Origin: Trichopria drosophilae
Taxonomy: Eukaryota > Arthropoda > Insecta > Hymenoptera > Diapriidae
Reading direction: 5' to 3'
Length of the DNA: 64,000 nt
Assembly (NCBI GenBank): GCA_030407085.1
Contig: CM059584.1
Coordinates: 61,705,501-61,769,500 of the forward strand
Part shown: positions 42,839 to 52,588 of the stretch, in pieces
Layout: each line of letters opens with the position of its first letter
Position numbering within the stretch: position 1 is the first letter of the stretch
Made by a program: the position numbers and the translations under genes
The notes under the pieces: generated by a model
Seen by the model: the letters and a program-made list of their open reading frames with translations, nothing else
Databases searched by the model: none
What the model was told of the DNA's origin: nothing

Positions 42839-44013
42839 TCGCTGCCTCCTTTCTCTCCGACGACGACCTTCACCGTGCCTATATTGAAGACAAGGCGATC
42901 CCTCTTGGCTTTGATCTTTGCCAAGGCTTCCTCGCCGATCTCCATCACAAAAGACTGCCCCTTCGGTCCGGCCTTCTCCGCCTTCACCACCCTAATTTTC
43001 GAGTTCGGAACATCGAGGTTCTGGAAGCGGAGCGCCATCTGGACAGACTCCATTGGTGGGACTGGCTTCGGAATGAAAATCCTTGCCCTCTTCATTTCTG
43101 GGAGCTCCTCGCGTCGTATCACCCCCAGCTTGGCTCCTTCCCACAGTTCCCCCATCCCCGCCACAGTCGCCCTCACAAATCTCAAAGATCCCTGGTCCTG
43201 GCAATGTATCAGTCTCATTATCCTGAATCTACCGAGATCCCCAAAGGTAGGCGGCGGAGTGTTGGACCCTGCTTTCAGGGATTCCAAGACCTTATTTAAG
43301 AAGATGGAGGAGATTGATTCCCACCATTTCTCCGAAATCTGTAGGTCTGGATCGCCTCTGTCAATAATCACCACCTTCAAATCTTCCTTCGCTAGATCGC
43401 AATAAGAAGTATTTGTGATGGCGGTTCCTGCAGCGTTGATCCTTCCCCTCGGTTTCTTGGCGGCTCTCATCTCCTCCTGCGACCTCACTCTTTTGGTGGG
43501 CATGTGGCTTGAGTCACCAGCGCTTGTGGTAGGAGCCGGATGACCCCCCACAGATCCTCCCGCTCCCGACGATCCAGAGTCTGACTTCGTTTTCCAGCTC
43601 GGGTCAGGTCGGTTAACCTCCTTATCCTTTTTGCAGCTCTCCGCTTCTGATATAAAAACCCCCCGGGCCCACGTTAACGTTTCCTGGTTACTCGGTGTCA
43701 TTTGGTCAGGGGCCTTGTTTTCAAGTTTCCCCAGCATAAATGTAGCACGTCGGACCCTTTGCATAGCGAGCTGCGCAGGGATCTTCTTATTTTTCTTTTG
43801 CCCCCCCCCCCTCCCCGCTTTGGCAGCGTCCCTCCGCTGGAGGAAATCCTGACCACATTCTGAATCTGGACCCAGACTAGACATCTGGCTGACCGTTTCC
43901 GGTGAGTTGAGGCTCAGGGAGAGGAGATCTAATCCCTCGATGTCTCTTTCGACTTTTGCTTCAGTCGGTTCTCTTTCGTTCTTATTGTTATTTTTATTTT
44001 TGTAATTTTCCAT
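42835..44013 (-). CDS. LINE ORF1 protein (Gag-like)
   Basis: A 392-residue intact frame. The first half is low-complexity and charged (Lys/Asn N terminus, Ser/Gly-rich segment about 150-190, KKPRGR basic patch near 205). The second half (about 220-390) is a folded-looking region with phrases ISEKWWESISSIFLNKVLES, RFRIMRLIHCQDQGSLRFV and LPEMKRARIFIPKP, like the C-terminal part of ORF1 in LOA/R1-group elements. No CCHC knuckle is seen. It would bind element RNA. Its TGA stop overlaps the ATG of ORF2 (ATGA at 42835-42838), suggesting termination-reinitiation. Confidence 0.8.
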   Translation of the reverse strand: MENYKNKNNNKNEREPTEAKVERDIEGLDLLSLSLNSPETVSQMSSLGPDSECGQDFLQRRDAAKAGRGGGQKKNKKIPAQLAMQRVRRATFMLGKLENKAPDQMTPSNQETLTWARGVFISEAESCKKDKEVNRPDPSWKTKSDSGSSGAGGSVGGHPAPTTSAGDSSHMPTKRVRSQEEMRAAKKPRGRINAAGTAITNTSYCDLAKEDLKVVIIDRGDPDLQISEKWWESISSIFLNKVLESLKAGSNTPPPTFGDLGRFRIMRLIHCQDQGSLRFVRATVAGMGELWEGAKLGVIRREELPEMKRARIFIPKPVPPMESVQMALRFQNLDVPNSKIRVVKAEKAGPKGQSFVMEIGEEALAKIKAKRDRLVFNIGTVKVVVGEKGGSE

Positions 44014-44340
44014 CTTGTTCCCACGAGCGAGCTAGGAAAAAACAGTCCTCCCCGCCAGAGCCGGTATGTCGGGGTAAGGCAATTCAATACTGTGGACGTT
44101 GCCTCCCGACCCACAGGCGACACGTTCGCGGTTGCTAGAACCCCCTGCAACCAACTAATCCCTCCGCACGGTTCGGAATAACACCTTGAATTTGGGGTAA
44201 GCTGCTTCTTAGTTCACCGTTACCCGATCTCTCGCCTTCCGCGGGCTCCGCATACGCAGATGCCCCCTTTGGCAAGATGGTCATTAAGCGACTGTAAGCC
44301 CTCCCACCAACTACAAGGTCCTGCAGCTTCTAGGGAGGGA
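44014..44340 (-). other. LINE 5' UTR
   Basis: GC-richer stretch upstream of ORF1, without ORF; composition falls abruptly to AT-rich at about 44340, taken as the 5' boundary. Confidence 0.6.
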
Positions 44341-45557
44341 ACATTCACACAAATATTAATAAAAAGCCAATTAAATATCTATAATAATTCGACCTGTTAT
44401 ATTAGTTTTTTGTGGCTGTTTATATTTATCACATGATATATCATTTCACAAATTCTCACATGACATATCACTTATGTCATGTGACAATTTTTCAGTAGGG
44501 TACATAGTTTTGACCAGGTGGTCATGACCTGGTGCCAAAATCAGACATGGTGTCGACCTGGTCATAGGGGCCAAAACTACCAGGTCGAGATCACGTGGTC
44601 AGACCACGTGGAAAAACCCACCTGGATTTTTTCAGTAGGGTGATGTTTATATAATCATATGTATTATGAATGTTACTCCAATTTGAGTAGTCTTTTAAGT
44701 TGTCCAATGTGACGTACTGTTTGAGGTATCATTCGTCGTAACATTTCACGTCACAATGGATGTCACAACGGACGTCATTTTCTATTCAATAGAGGTGTAA
44801 ATATAATGGTTATTTTCATGTTTAGACACGTTTGGGAGCATTAGATCTTCCTCTTCTCTTACTCCAAGTAAACTATGCCTATATCAAAGAAACCGGATAA
44901 GGAAAAGAAAAGGTGGAGCGTTCCTTCTTCATGCGTTCGGTGACCCCCGCTGCGTGCTCCAAACCGATTGTATACCTGCGTCCGAAAATATACTGACATT
45001 TCAAAACTAATAAAGATTTTATTTTAAAATTTTGTGGAGATATCCTTGAAATGTTCTAGAATAAAAAATTTTCAAATCATTGAACAAAATATGTTCGGGA
45101 CCTTCGCCCCTTAAGGCAGCATTACATGAAAACGTGTTCAATGAGTTTTGGGAATTACAGCATCTCCTAGCATTCAGAGCATTTAAAGGCGCAAGTGCGC
45201 AAAGCGAACGTGCATGTACATATGTATATGTACAGTGTCATATACCTATATGTGTATACAAGGAAATAAAAATATCAACATTTTAAAAATATTCTCAATT
45301 TATGAAATTTTAAATTTCATAAAACCGTAAAACTAATTAGAACATGTCACATCGGAATTCAGTATCCCACGCGTGTTTATTATCAACATTTCTGATTACA
45401 AACTACGTTGCAATAAGGGAAAATGGTGGCTGTCAACTATAGGTACGCGTGATGTACATATGTATACGTGGACTGAAAGATCTTAGTTGGTTAAAGTGAT
45501 CGTAGATGAACACCCATTTACACATCGCACAGTGGAGAGCATAAATATTACGACGTA
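44341..45557. other. Spacer and OSBP upstream region
   Basis: AATAAAAAGCCAATTAAATATC (about 44352) recurs at about 24457. Bases 44490-44640 hold a palindrome cluster (separate entry). The last few hundred bases should hold the 5' UTR and promoter of the OSBP gene; no firm element is identified. Confidence 0.5.
44489..44642. repeat. Cluster of short palindromes between direct TTTTTCAGTAGGGT repeats
   Basis: TTTTTCAGTAGGGT occurs at about 44489 and 44628. Between them lie CCAGGTGGTCATGACCTGGT and CCACGTGGTCAGACCACGTG-type palindromes and several CAGGTC/GACCTG words. Function unknown. Confidence 0.7.
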
Positions 45558-45685
45558 ATGAACGACACGAAGGTGCAACATGGTATGCAAGAAATGAAGG
45601 GTTGGCTGTTTAAATGGACAAACTATATAAAAGGTTATCAACGACGTTGGTTTGTGCTGTCAAACGGCCTTTTGTCATATTACAG
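45558..45685 (+). CDS. Osbp: Oxysterol-binding protein, first coding exon (PH domain start)
   Basis: From ATG at 45558, 42 codons plus two bases encode a short leader, then [20 protein letters not shown] and [12 protein letters not shown]. This is almost identical to the start of the PH domain of animal OSBP proteins. The exon ends AG|GTACAT, a good splice donor, exactly where YYR is followed by the next PH strand in the family. OSBP exchanges sterol and PI4P between ER and Golgi; the PH domain binds PI4P on Golgi membranes. The rest of the PH domain and the sterol-binding domain are not found downstream in this window, so a long first intron or a solitary duplicated exon must be assumed. Confidence 0.87.
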
Positions 45686-47969
45686 GTACATACTCTGCAC
45701 TGCAGTAGGATGACGTGCATTTTTTACATATTTAAAATTCATTTTGCTCACTTAAAAACATACTTTAAATTTGGTTGTTCGCCCACATCGCTGATTCGAA
45801 CCTCCAAATACTTGCCATAGCGGGTACTTGGTCTGCTCGAAACTGACATTGGTATGGCTATAATATCTTAGATATCATCCTGAGCATCCAATTGGTTTTC
45901 AGTAGTCAACGATTGTAATATAAAAAGCAGACAGCAATATGGATCCCAGCGGGCGAACTTTGACATTCATTTATTAGACATATTCAGCATATAATACATA
46001 TTATTATCATTAATTAATTAATTCGATTTGCTATATAACGCTGAAATTTGGTAGTTTAGTTCTTAATTGTCCTGTAATAAGAAAATTATTTTATTCCAAA
46101 ACTTTTATGCATATTTGCATTTTCAATTATGTATAAATTTTATTTTAAATTATCAGTTAATGTATTTTTATTTTTAATTTGTAAAATACACGAGGATTTA
46201 CTAAATTTTATTTTATAATTATTTGTTTTATGTGACATAAATATAGAATTATTTTTCACTTATCTATCGATATACAATCATTCTTTCATAAACGGAACTT
46301 TAAATTATTCAGAAATGGTATCGTGAATAAATGTTACTTGTTTAAAGGACTACGATAGCAGTTAGCCTTGATGATACCTATGTTAATTGAGAAAACAATT
46401 GTTATTGAAGTTGGTGTTTCTCTATTAGGCGAATTATGGTGGATATGTATTGTCAAAAACAAATGCTGCTTTTGACAGAAGCCGTTCAATTCGGATCATG
46501 AATGGTTAACAATCTTTAATTTTCCTCAATAGATATCTGTCAGAATCCACCTAATGGAAAAGCCCTGATTCTACATATGAAAAATAGTTTACAACATAAT
46601 TTGTTAATCGGATTAATTTGTACTATAATCATCTTATTTCATATTCATTATTTTTATTTTATTAAACAATTTTCAAAAATTTAATTATTTCAGTATCATA
46701 ATATTAACATTCACGGGATCGATATGGGTGAACAGATAGGTTACGATTTTTAATCCTTACTTAGTCAGCCTCTTTCTGTTTATTTACAGTGTTTGAAAAT
46801 TCAGGAAATAAGAATTGTATTTCGCAAAATAAGTTGCAAATTTAACTCTTAAAATTGATCATACGTTATCTGCACTGTAAGTGGTTTCCCTATGATCAGT
46901 GCATCATGACTGCCTTAGAAATGCCCACTAAGCATGGATATATGAACAATTTGTATGATATATATTATATGCGAATATCTATACTGCCTTACGTATTGAA
47001 TAATAAGAACCTTGCTTAGTCAATAGTAGAGAGAATACATGTGAGGCGCTCTACACAAACCGAGTACCTATTTTTTAAATAATATTAAATTTTAATTACA
47101 CTAATATGTCATGACTTTAGACATAAATGTAATGACTAATATCTTAAACTTCATATGAAATTATAATAAAGCTGTAAAAAATGTTATGACATAATCTGTA
47201 TAAATTGTCTTATGATAAATATGCACACTATTATTTTAATTCTTTCCTCCGTTTCTATTGTAAGGGTAAAAACTAATCTGCACAATTAAGAGCAATTTAC
47301 ATTTGTTGGAAAATATTTTTTTAATTGTCCTAGTGGTGGTTTGGATGATTATAGGATCATTTTTTATTTTTTGGAAATTCTTTTTTTTTTGCATTTCTAA
47401 ACAGGGTTCTTGTATTTTATTTATTTATTAAACCACCTTGATTGCAGAAGACGTGTTACCTTAAAGATAAAGCACTTTACATTATGAACGCAAGTTTATA
47501 TGAAATTGTTGCTTATGAAACTATATTAATGTAACGGATGAGGGTGTGTTGAAAGTGAAAATAGAATATATATGATGACGCGATAGCGTGTATACCGGGT
47601 ATATCTAAAAGTCAGAAAATGAGCGATATCAAGAGTTAGGGTATTTTTTTCTGAATTCAATAGTACAAGAAATAATTTTTTTCATACTATAATTTTTGTT
47701 TAAATAGTCTTGATATTTTTATTGATTTTGCGGAATATTGCCCCAATGAAACCATCTGTAGACAAATGCCTGACCATCTTCTACCATTGCTGCAATTTGT
47801 TCAGGTAAATCGTAGACAATTGAATATCTCAATTGACATTCTCGCCAAGGAAATTTCGAACTGCCAAGTGACAAATGGCTCCTAAATAATTTTACAGAAT
47901 TTCATCAAATAAAGCATTACTACAGAGTACGTCATAAAGAAATTAAAATAATGAACATTGAATACTGTC
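45686..47969 (+). other. Presumed OSBP intron, AT-rich
   Basis: No further exon, RNA gene or clear repeat is recognised. The sequence is strongly AT-rich. It leads into the SINE and DNA elements that follow. Confidence 0.5.
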
Positions 47970-47985
47970 ATAGTTAGGATGTTAT

Positions 47986-48071
47986 GGGGAACGCGATGGT
48001 TAAGTGGTTAGCATGCTCGCCTCATAACTGAACATTCCTTAGGTCGTAAGTTCGAATCCCCGTCCGGCAAT
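47986..48071 (+). other. SINE tRNA-related head
   Basis: Reads like a class-II-sized tRNA with a long variable region and a CAT triplet in the anticodon-loop position (CCTCATAAC). The T arm is GTAAG/TTCGAAT/CCCCG, imperfect. It would act as an internal RNA polymerase III promoter, not a working tRNA. Confidence 0.65.
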
Positions 48072-48539
48072 TTTTTCTGATTATTTCCATTGCGGATAAT
48101 TCAGGAAACCTTGCTGGGCTAAGGTACGAATTTGGGACTGCTACCGACATCAGTCAGTAGTTATCGACACCGTGAATGGTTTTTCTGTGGTCGACGCTTC
48201 ATCAATATTGTCTTGAATGAAAATAAGACAATGTTTGCGATGCGCCTGCTACGGCACAGGCTGCCAACTAACTTTTGACAGTGTCGATTATGTGTAGTAT
48301 TGTGATTGTTTACTTGTTTGTATCGTCCTGTGTGGGATGATGACTAACAAAGGGAGAGTCAGACCAACGGAATTCTGAAAAATTCAAAACTTCCTCTGAT
48401 GAAAGATTATTAGGTCACATATCTTGTGGTAAAGTACTAAAGCGCAATATGCAGCAGGTTTCGAGAAAAATGATTTTGAAAAAATTGTGCTTTCCTAACA
48501 TGTTTAATATGCTTCGTTGGGAAAGAGAAAGTACGAAGC

Positions 48540-48608
48540 GGCGGTGGCGCAGTGGGTAGAGCGCCAGACTGCTAATATTGACGTTGCGAGTTCGAATCTC
48601 GAGCGTTA
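48540..48608 (+). other. tRNA-like sequence in left TIR
   Basis: GGTGGCGCAGTGGGTAGAGC (A box, D arm GCGC/GCGC), anticodon loop CTGCTAA (GCT) and GCGAGTTCGAATCTCG (T arm, B box) have true tRNA spacing. The acceptor stem (GCGGCGG against GCGTTAC) does not pair, so this is a tRNA-like Pol III module rather than a gene. Confidence 0.7.
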
Positions 48609-49068
48609 CGAATTATTTTTTTCTATTTTGTTGTGTATATTTTTATACATTTTTTTCAATAGTTGTAAAATTACTAATTTTTAACAACTTCAATTACTTT
48701 TAATAAAACTTTTTTTTAAATTATTTTAAGCAATTCTATTTAAAATAATATCATGAATAAATATGAATATATTACTTACTCGTATATTGAAAAATGTATA
48801 TTTATTTATTTTTTTAAAGTATGCGAATAAAAATTTTATATAAGATTTGCAGATTAGGTAATTTTGGATTATTTAACTTACAAATATAACACATGTCGTA
48901 TAAAAAATATGTATTAATGACATAAATGAAAATTAACATCTACTCATAAGTAGGAGAATTTTCGCAGTTACCAGAGTGATAATTATTATAAAAACAAGGA
49001 AAACAAAAATTTTGAAAACAACGTGCACATCTGATAAAAGATCATGTTTTACAAGAACACGGATTTTT

Positions 49069-49737
49069 TTAAATTTCAAAGGGGAAACAAACTTGATTGA
49101 TATTCATAAATAATTCTCGATCGTCTGTCAATTTCGATGCGAACCATGCATATTGTAACATTGGTTCGAAAACAGAAGAAGACAATTGGTGGAGGAGAAT
49201 CGCATGTATTTTTATACAATCCTCGCGACTAGTAATTTCTCTGTCTTTCTCTATCAGATATGCACAGTTCTGGAGTTTCTTTCTAAAATTTTTCACTTGC
49301 CGATAAAAATATACATCGCAAGGCTGAACGAGAGGAGTACACTTCGGTGGTATTATTTTCAGCTTGCAGGTAGTGAAACCGTCATCATTTTGAAACATCT
49401 CATCATATAATGATGTATCAATTTGTCCTCCCCAGGAATCAATAAGAAGTAAAAATGACTCCTGCTTAACATACGGTTTCAGAACATCCTCCAAAAACCC
49501 TTTATATAGTACTCTGGAAAGCTTTCCTGATTTGGATGCAGTGACAACGACGTTTTTATATTTTTCACAATACTCCTTTACTGTCTTTTTTACCCTAGGG
49601 CCAAAGTTTCCAGTGGCACTTTCTTGGAGGCAAATAAAAACTTTCGGTAGAAGCTTTCTTTGCACACGTGCGCTTCGAATTAATTTGCCGTATAATAGAC
49701 AACTGAAAACTGAACAATGCAGACGCATTCTTGCCAA
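49069..49737 (-). CDS. DDE transposase, C-terminal part
   Basis: A 222-residue frame without stops. LLLIDSWGGQID (catalytic Asp within a D-rich strand end) and IIPPKCTPLVQPCDVYFYRQ resemble the second and third catalytic regions of DDE_1-type (pogo/jerky-like) endonucleases, where PP..T..LQPLD is the usual phrase. The upstream part, including the first catalytic Asp and the DNA-binding domain, is not present in a clear frame, so the protein is truncated or its first exons are lost. Family assignment is tentative. Confidence 0.65.
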   Translation of the reverse strand: MARMRLHCSVFSCLLYGKLIRSARVQRKLLPKVFICLQESATGNFGPRVKKTVKEYCEKYKNVVVTASKSGKLSRVLYKGFLEDVLKPYVKQESFLLLIDSWGGQIDTSLYDEMFQNDDGFTTCKLKIIPPKCTPLVQPCDVYFYRQVKNFRKKLQNCAYLIEKDREITSREDCIKIHAILLHQLSSSVFEPMLQYAWFASKLTDDRELFMNINQVCFPFEI

Positions 49738-50228
49738 TTTTTTCGAACTGTGAAATTCAGCAAAAAATGAACAGTTTTCATACAGTTCTTATTTATAATA
49801 TTTTCAATTTTCCAAAATAAATATACATTTTACATCAGATAATATATATGTTTACATTACATTATATTCATTCTATTATATTTATAATATATGTTCATAT
49901 CCTTGTACTATTATTTTGAACACATTATATTTTTTTATTCCAATTACAAACTTCTCATACAATATATGTTATACTTGTGAGTTAATTTATAAAAAATCAC
50001 GTAATATACAATTCATACTTTAAAAAAATAATTTTCAATATACGAGTAAATAATATATTCATATTTATTCATTATATTATTTTAAATAGAATTGCTTAAT
50101 AATTAAATAAAAAAAAATAAAAATAATTAAAAAAAAAAAGTTTTATTAAAAGTAATTGAAGTTGTTAAAAATTATTAATTTTACAACTATTGAAAAAAAA
50201 ATATATATATACACAACAAAATAGAAAA

Positions 50229-50311
50229 AAAGAACTCGTAACGCTCGAGATTTGAACTCGCGACGTCAATATTAGCAGTCAGGCGCTCTACCCACTGCGC
50301 CACCGCCGCTT
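50229..50311 (-). other. tRNA-like sequence in right TIR
   Basis: Inverted copy of 48540-48608 with the same A box, GCT triplet and B box; nearly identical sequence, as expected of a TIR. Confidence 0.7.
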
Positions 50312-50583
50312 CGTACTTTCTCTTTCCCAACGAAGCATATTAAACATGTTAGGAAAGCGCAATTTTTTCAAAATCATTTTTCTCGAAACCTGCTGCATAT
50401 TGCGCTTTAGTACTTTACCACAAGATATGTGACCTAATAATCTTTCATCAGGGGAAGTTTCGAATTTTTCTGAATTCCGTTGGTCTGACTCTCCCCTTGT
50501 AAGCCTTGCCCGATTAGCCATAGATGGCATAAAGTTGGCAAGTAAATCTGATCAATGTAATGTATGTATAGTTAGGATGTTAT

Positions 50584-50907
50584 AAAGCAACGAACTAACC
50601 GTATTATTAAATAGCAAAGATCTTTAATCAATAATCTTTAAAAAGTTAAAGAACGTAACAAACATGAAATTTTCATTTATAATAATATGCATAACAGTAT
50701 AAAATTAAAAAATTTCCTTTCTACTAAACATTTCAAAAATTTACACAGTTACATTATTTTAATCCAAAATTGATTTAATATTAATATTGAATAGGGGGAT
50801 GTAGAGAATGATGAATCGAGTTCTCCTATTATTTATTTTTAACAAAATATATTTTACATATATTATATACTTTATAAAATTTGTAACAACCCTACTAAAA
50901 ATTCCAG
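50584..50907. other. Spacer
   Basis: AT-rich; nothing recognised. Confidence 0.5.
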
Positions 50908-51896
50908 GGTGGGATCCCAGAGGAGATCCTAGATAGGTGGATTTCGGGTCATGTATGCGTAAAATGTAGGTATGTTTCACTTATTGAATAGTAGTATATT
51001 ATATTTCAAGAGAGGATAAGTGATCTAATTTTGTCTTCCAGCATTTGTCAATTTTTCTCCAAAAGTGAAATGCTCATCCATCCGAACCCAGCGCTGTTGA
51101 TAAAACAAATGAAGGATTGTGTTACACAAGCTTAAAACTTGACACGTTTCTTCCCTCTATTTGGTCACTTGCCCTCTCTTGGAATATAACATAGGGGAAA
51201 CCAGGGCAAGCCGTTAGCAGTGGCAAAAATGTTTTTCTAAATATTACTCTTATTTAGAGGCACTGTGTACTTAAAATATTGTTTCGTAACATTATTTAAT
51301 TGATCAAATAGATATTATATACTATAAATATACTATAAATATTAGCATTAATAACACAAAGGACAAGGACAAGGACAAAGGACAATGTATTTCCCTCGCT
51401 TTAATGACGATTTGTCTATTCGCGGGTTGGCTCTCGGGTAGAGAGGTACAGCTCAAAGACAGGAACGGTACAAGACAGCATCTACCCAGAGCCAGTCCCC
51501 CCTACCCCAATATCGGTACCGCCAGCAGATTAGGCGGCATGTGCTATAGCGAGTACAGTATAGAAACTGGATAAGACGTCGTGGTCGGTTCCAGCTTCTC
51601 CTCTCGCCCCTCCATAAGTCGTCGATCGCGAGAGAAAGTGAGCTTCTCCTTCCTAAACCTGCGAAGAAGCATGCGCAGCTGCGATCGTTCATACTGTCGT
51701 GGATATTATGTACACGTGTACTTTTGTACGGTTACGTTTCCTTCTGCTGAGACTGTTGAGAGCGCTGACGCTGAGTGAAAAGGCAGTGCCGGGGTTGATG
51801 GGAGGACATGAAACGTCTTAGCTTCTGACGTCTTATCAAGATGACGTATTAACGCGGTGACGTCTTATCGAGTTTCACTGTCCGTCGCGGGGATGA

Positions 51897-52198
51897 CAGT
51901 AGAACCTATGTATAGTGGAACCCATCTTTAGTGGAGAGTTCGAATCTATGCCTAGTGGAATTCAAGAGCTCTCCCTTCTACCACCAGCTCTTCACATTGC
52001 GAATCTTATGTATTTGTGTGCTGTATACGTGCACATATCTTTAACAAGCCGGCAAAGGAGCCGTCAACTGATTTTGGTCAACTGCGTACATGACGAGACG
52101 CTTGGAGAGGGTAGAAATTCTTCCCCTCTTTTGTCCACTATACATGAGTAACGAAAATTTGCCTGTCCCGACATCTCCACTATATGTGTTCTACTGTA
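51897..52198. mobile_element. 302-bp MITE with CAGTAGAAC termini
   Basis: Starts GACAGTAGAACCTATGTATA and ends TATATGTGTTCTACTG|TA; internal AGTGGA(A)CCC/TCCACTA words are repeated. Related to the CAGTAG elements at 28769 and 36497. It abuts the 3' side of a SINE copy. Confidence 0.75.
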
Positions 52199-52410
52199 TC
52201 TCATCTTTATCCAAGATATGACCCACGACGTACCGACCGCGGGAAAGTCGCTGACGGTCCCGAATTCGTACCTTTGCCCAACAAGGTTCCCTGGTTATTC
52301 CAAACACTGAACATAAACCGAGAAAATTGCACGGACGGGGATTCGAACTTGCGACCTTCGCAACGTTCAGTTCGACTAAGTCTTGACGCCTTAGCCCTCA
52401 CGACCGTCGC
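52199..52410 (-). mobile_element. SINE copy 2 (head and part of body)
   Basis: On the - strand, 52410-52330 is a tRNA-like head with B box CAAGTTCGAATCCCCGTCCG, identical in design to 47986-48071. The body (GGGAACCTTGTTGGGCAAAG GTACGAATTCGGGAC) matches the first copy. The 3' part is lost where the CAGTAG MITE begins. Confidence 0.75.
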
Positions 52411-52588
52411 ATCGCTTAATAACAAAATTCTTAGCATTAATAACACCTAATTTAGAGTAATATTTAGAAAAGCGTCTTTCCCCTGGTTTCCCCTACTATT
52501 CACCAAGTGAAACATTACAAATAATACCTACATTTTACACCTATATGACACGAAACCCTATCTAGGATCTCCTATATGGGATCCCGTA

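Larger units (their letters stand above)
41056..44340 (-). mobile_element. LOA/R1-like non-LTR retrotransposon, 3' half missing
   Basis: In minus-strand order it has a 5' UTR (about 44340-44014), ORF1, ORF2 endonuclease, a linker, and the first part of RT, which stops just after motif A near 41060. The endonuclease opening QINLHHSELAS is a hallmark of LOA-type elements. Truncation is at the 3' side, which is unusual for LINEs, and the break coincides with another element's terminal repeat. ORF2 is frameshifted near 42362 and several times in 41900-41250. Confidence 0.85.
48348..50499 (-). mobile_element. 2.15-kb DNA transposon with about 480-bp TIRs and TAA target duplication
   Basis: Ends CAAAGGGAGAGTCAGACCAA and the inverted TTGGTCTGACTCTCCCCTTG are flanked by TAA (48345-48347, 50500-50502). 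TIRs extend to about 48824 and from about 50010. Each TIR encodes the same roughly 50-codon open phrase (KVLKRNMQQVSRKMILKKL) and then a tRNA-like sequence. A DDE-type transposase fragment is encoded in the middle on the - strand. The 3-bp TAA duplication fits PIF/Harbinger-like behaviour, but the transposase family is not certain. Confidence 0.8.
47986..50567 (+). mobile_element. tRNA-headed SINE, 16-bp TSD, split by a DNA transposon
   Basis: ATAGTTAGGATGTTAT stands directly before (47970-47985) and after (50568-50583) this segment. The SINE proper is 47986-48347 plus 50503-50567, about 427 bp; the 2152 bp between are a later insertion. The head (47986-48071) has A-box (GTTAAGTGGTTAGC) and B-box (AAGTTCGAATCCC) sequences. 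The body (AACCTTGCTGGGCTAAGGTA CGAATT) is shared with a second copy at 52199-52410. No poly-A tail is seen. Confidence 0.85.
50908..52588. repeat. Decayed large inverted repeat
   Basis: Outer arms 50908-50996 and 52494-52588 (GGATCC.....AGGAGATCCTAGATAGG; GTAAAATGTAGGTAT) and inner arms 51187-51262 and 52446-52496 (GGGGAAACCAGGG; CTAAATATTACTCT) are inverted. The left arm is split by about 190 extra bases. It encloses a SINE copy, a MITE and a GC-rich stretch (51420-51790, no gene recognised). Confidence 0.7.

Noticed and set aside
48540..48608. Functional tRNA-Ser(GCT) gene
   Set aside because: A and B boxes are good but the acceptor stem does not pair and there is no long variable arm expected for tRNA-Ser; duplicated in transposon arms.
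50288..50530. 80-codon minus-strand gene crossing the transposon edge
   Set aside because: It runs from SINE sequence across the TIR end into the tRNA-like part; the conserved roughly 50-codon phrase is noted with the transposon instead.
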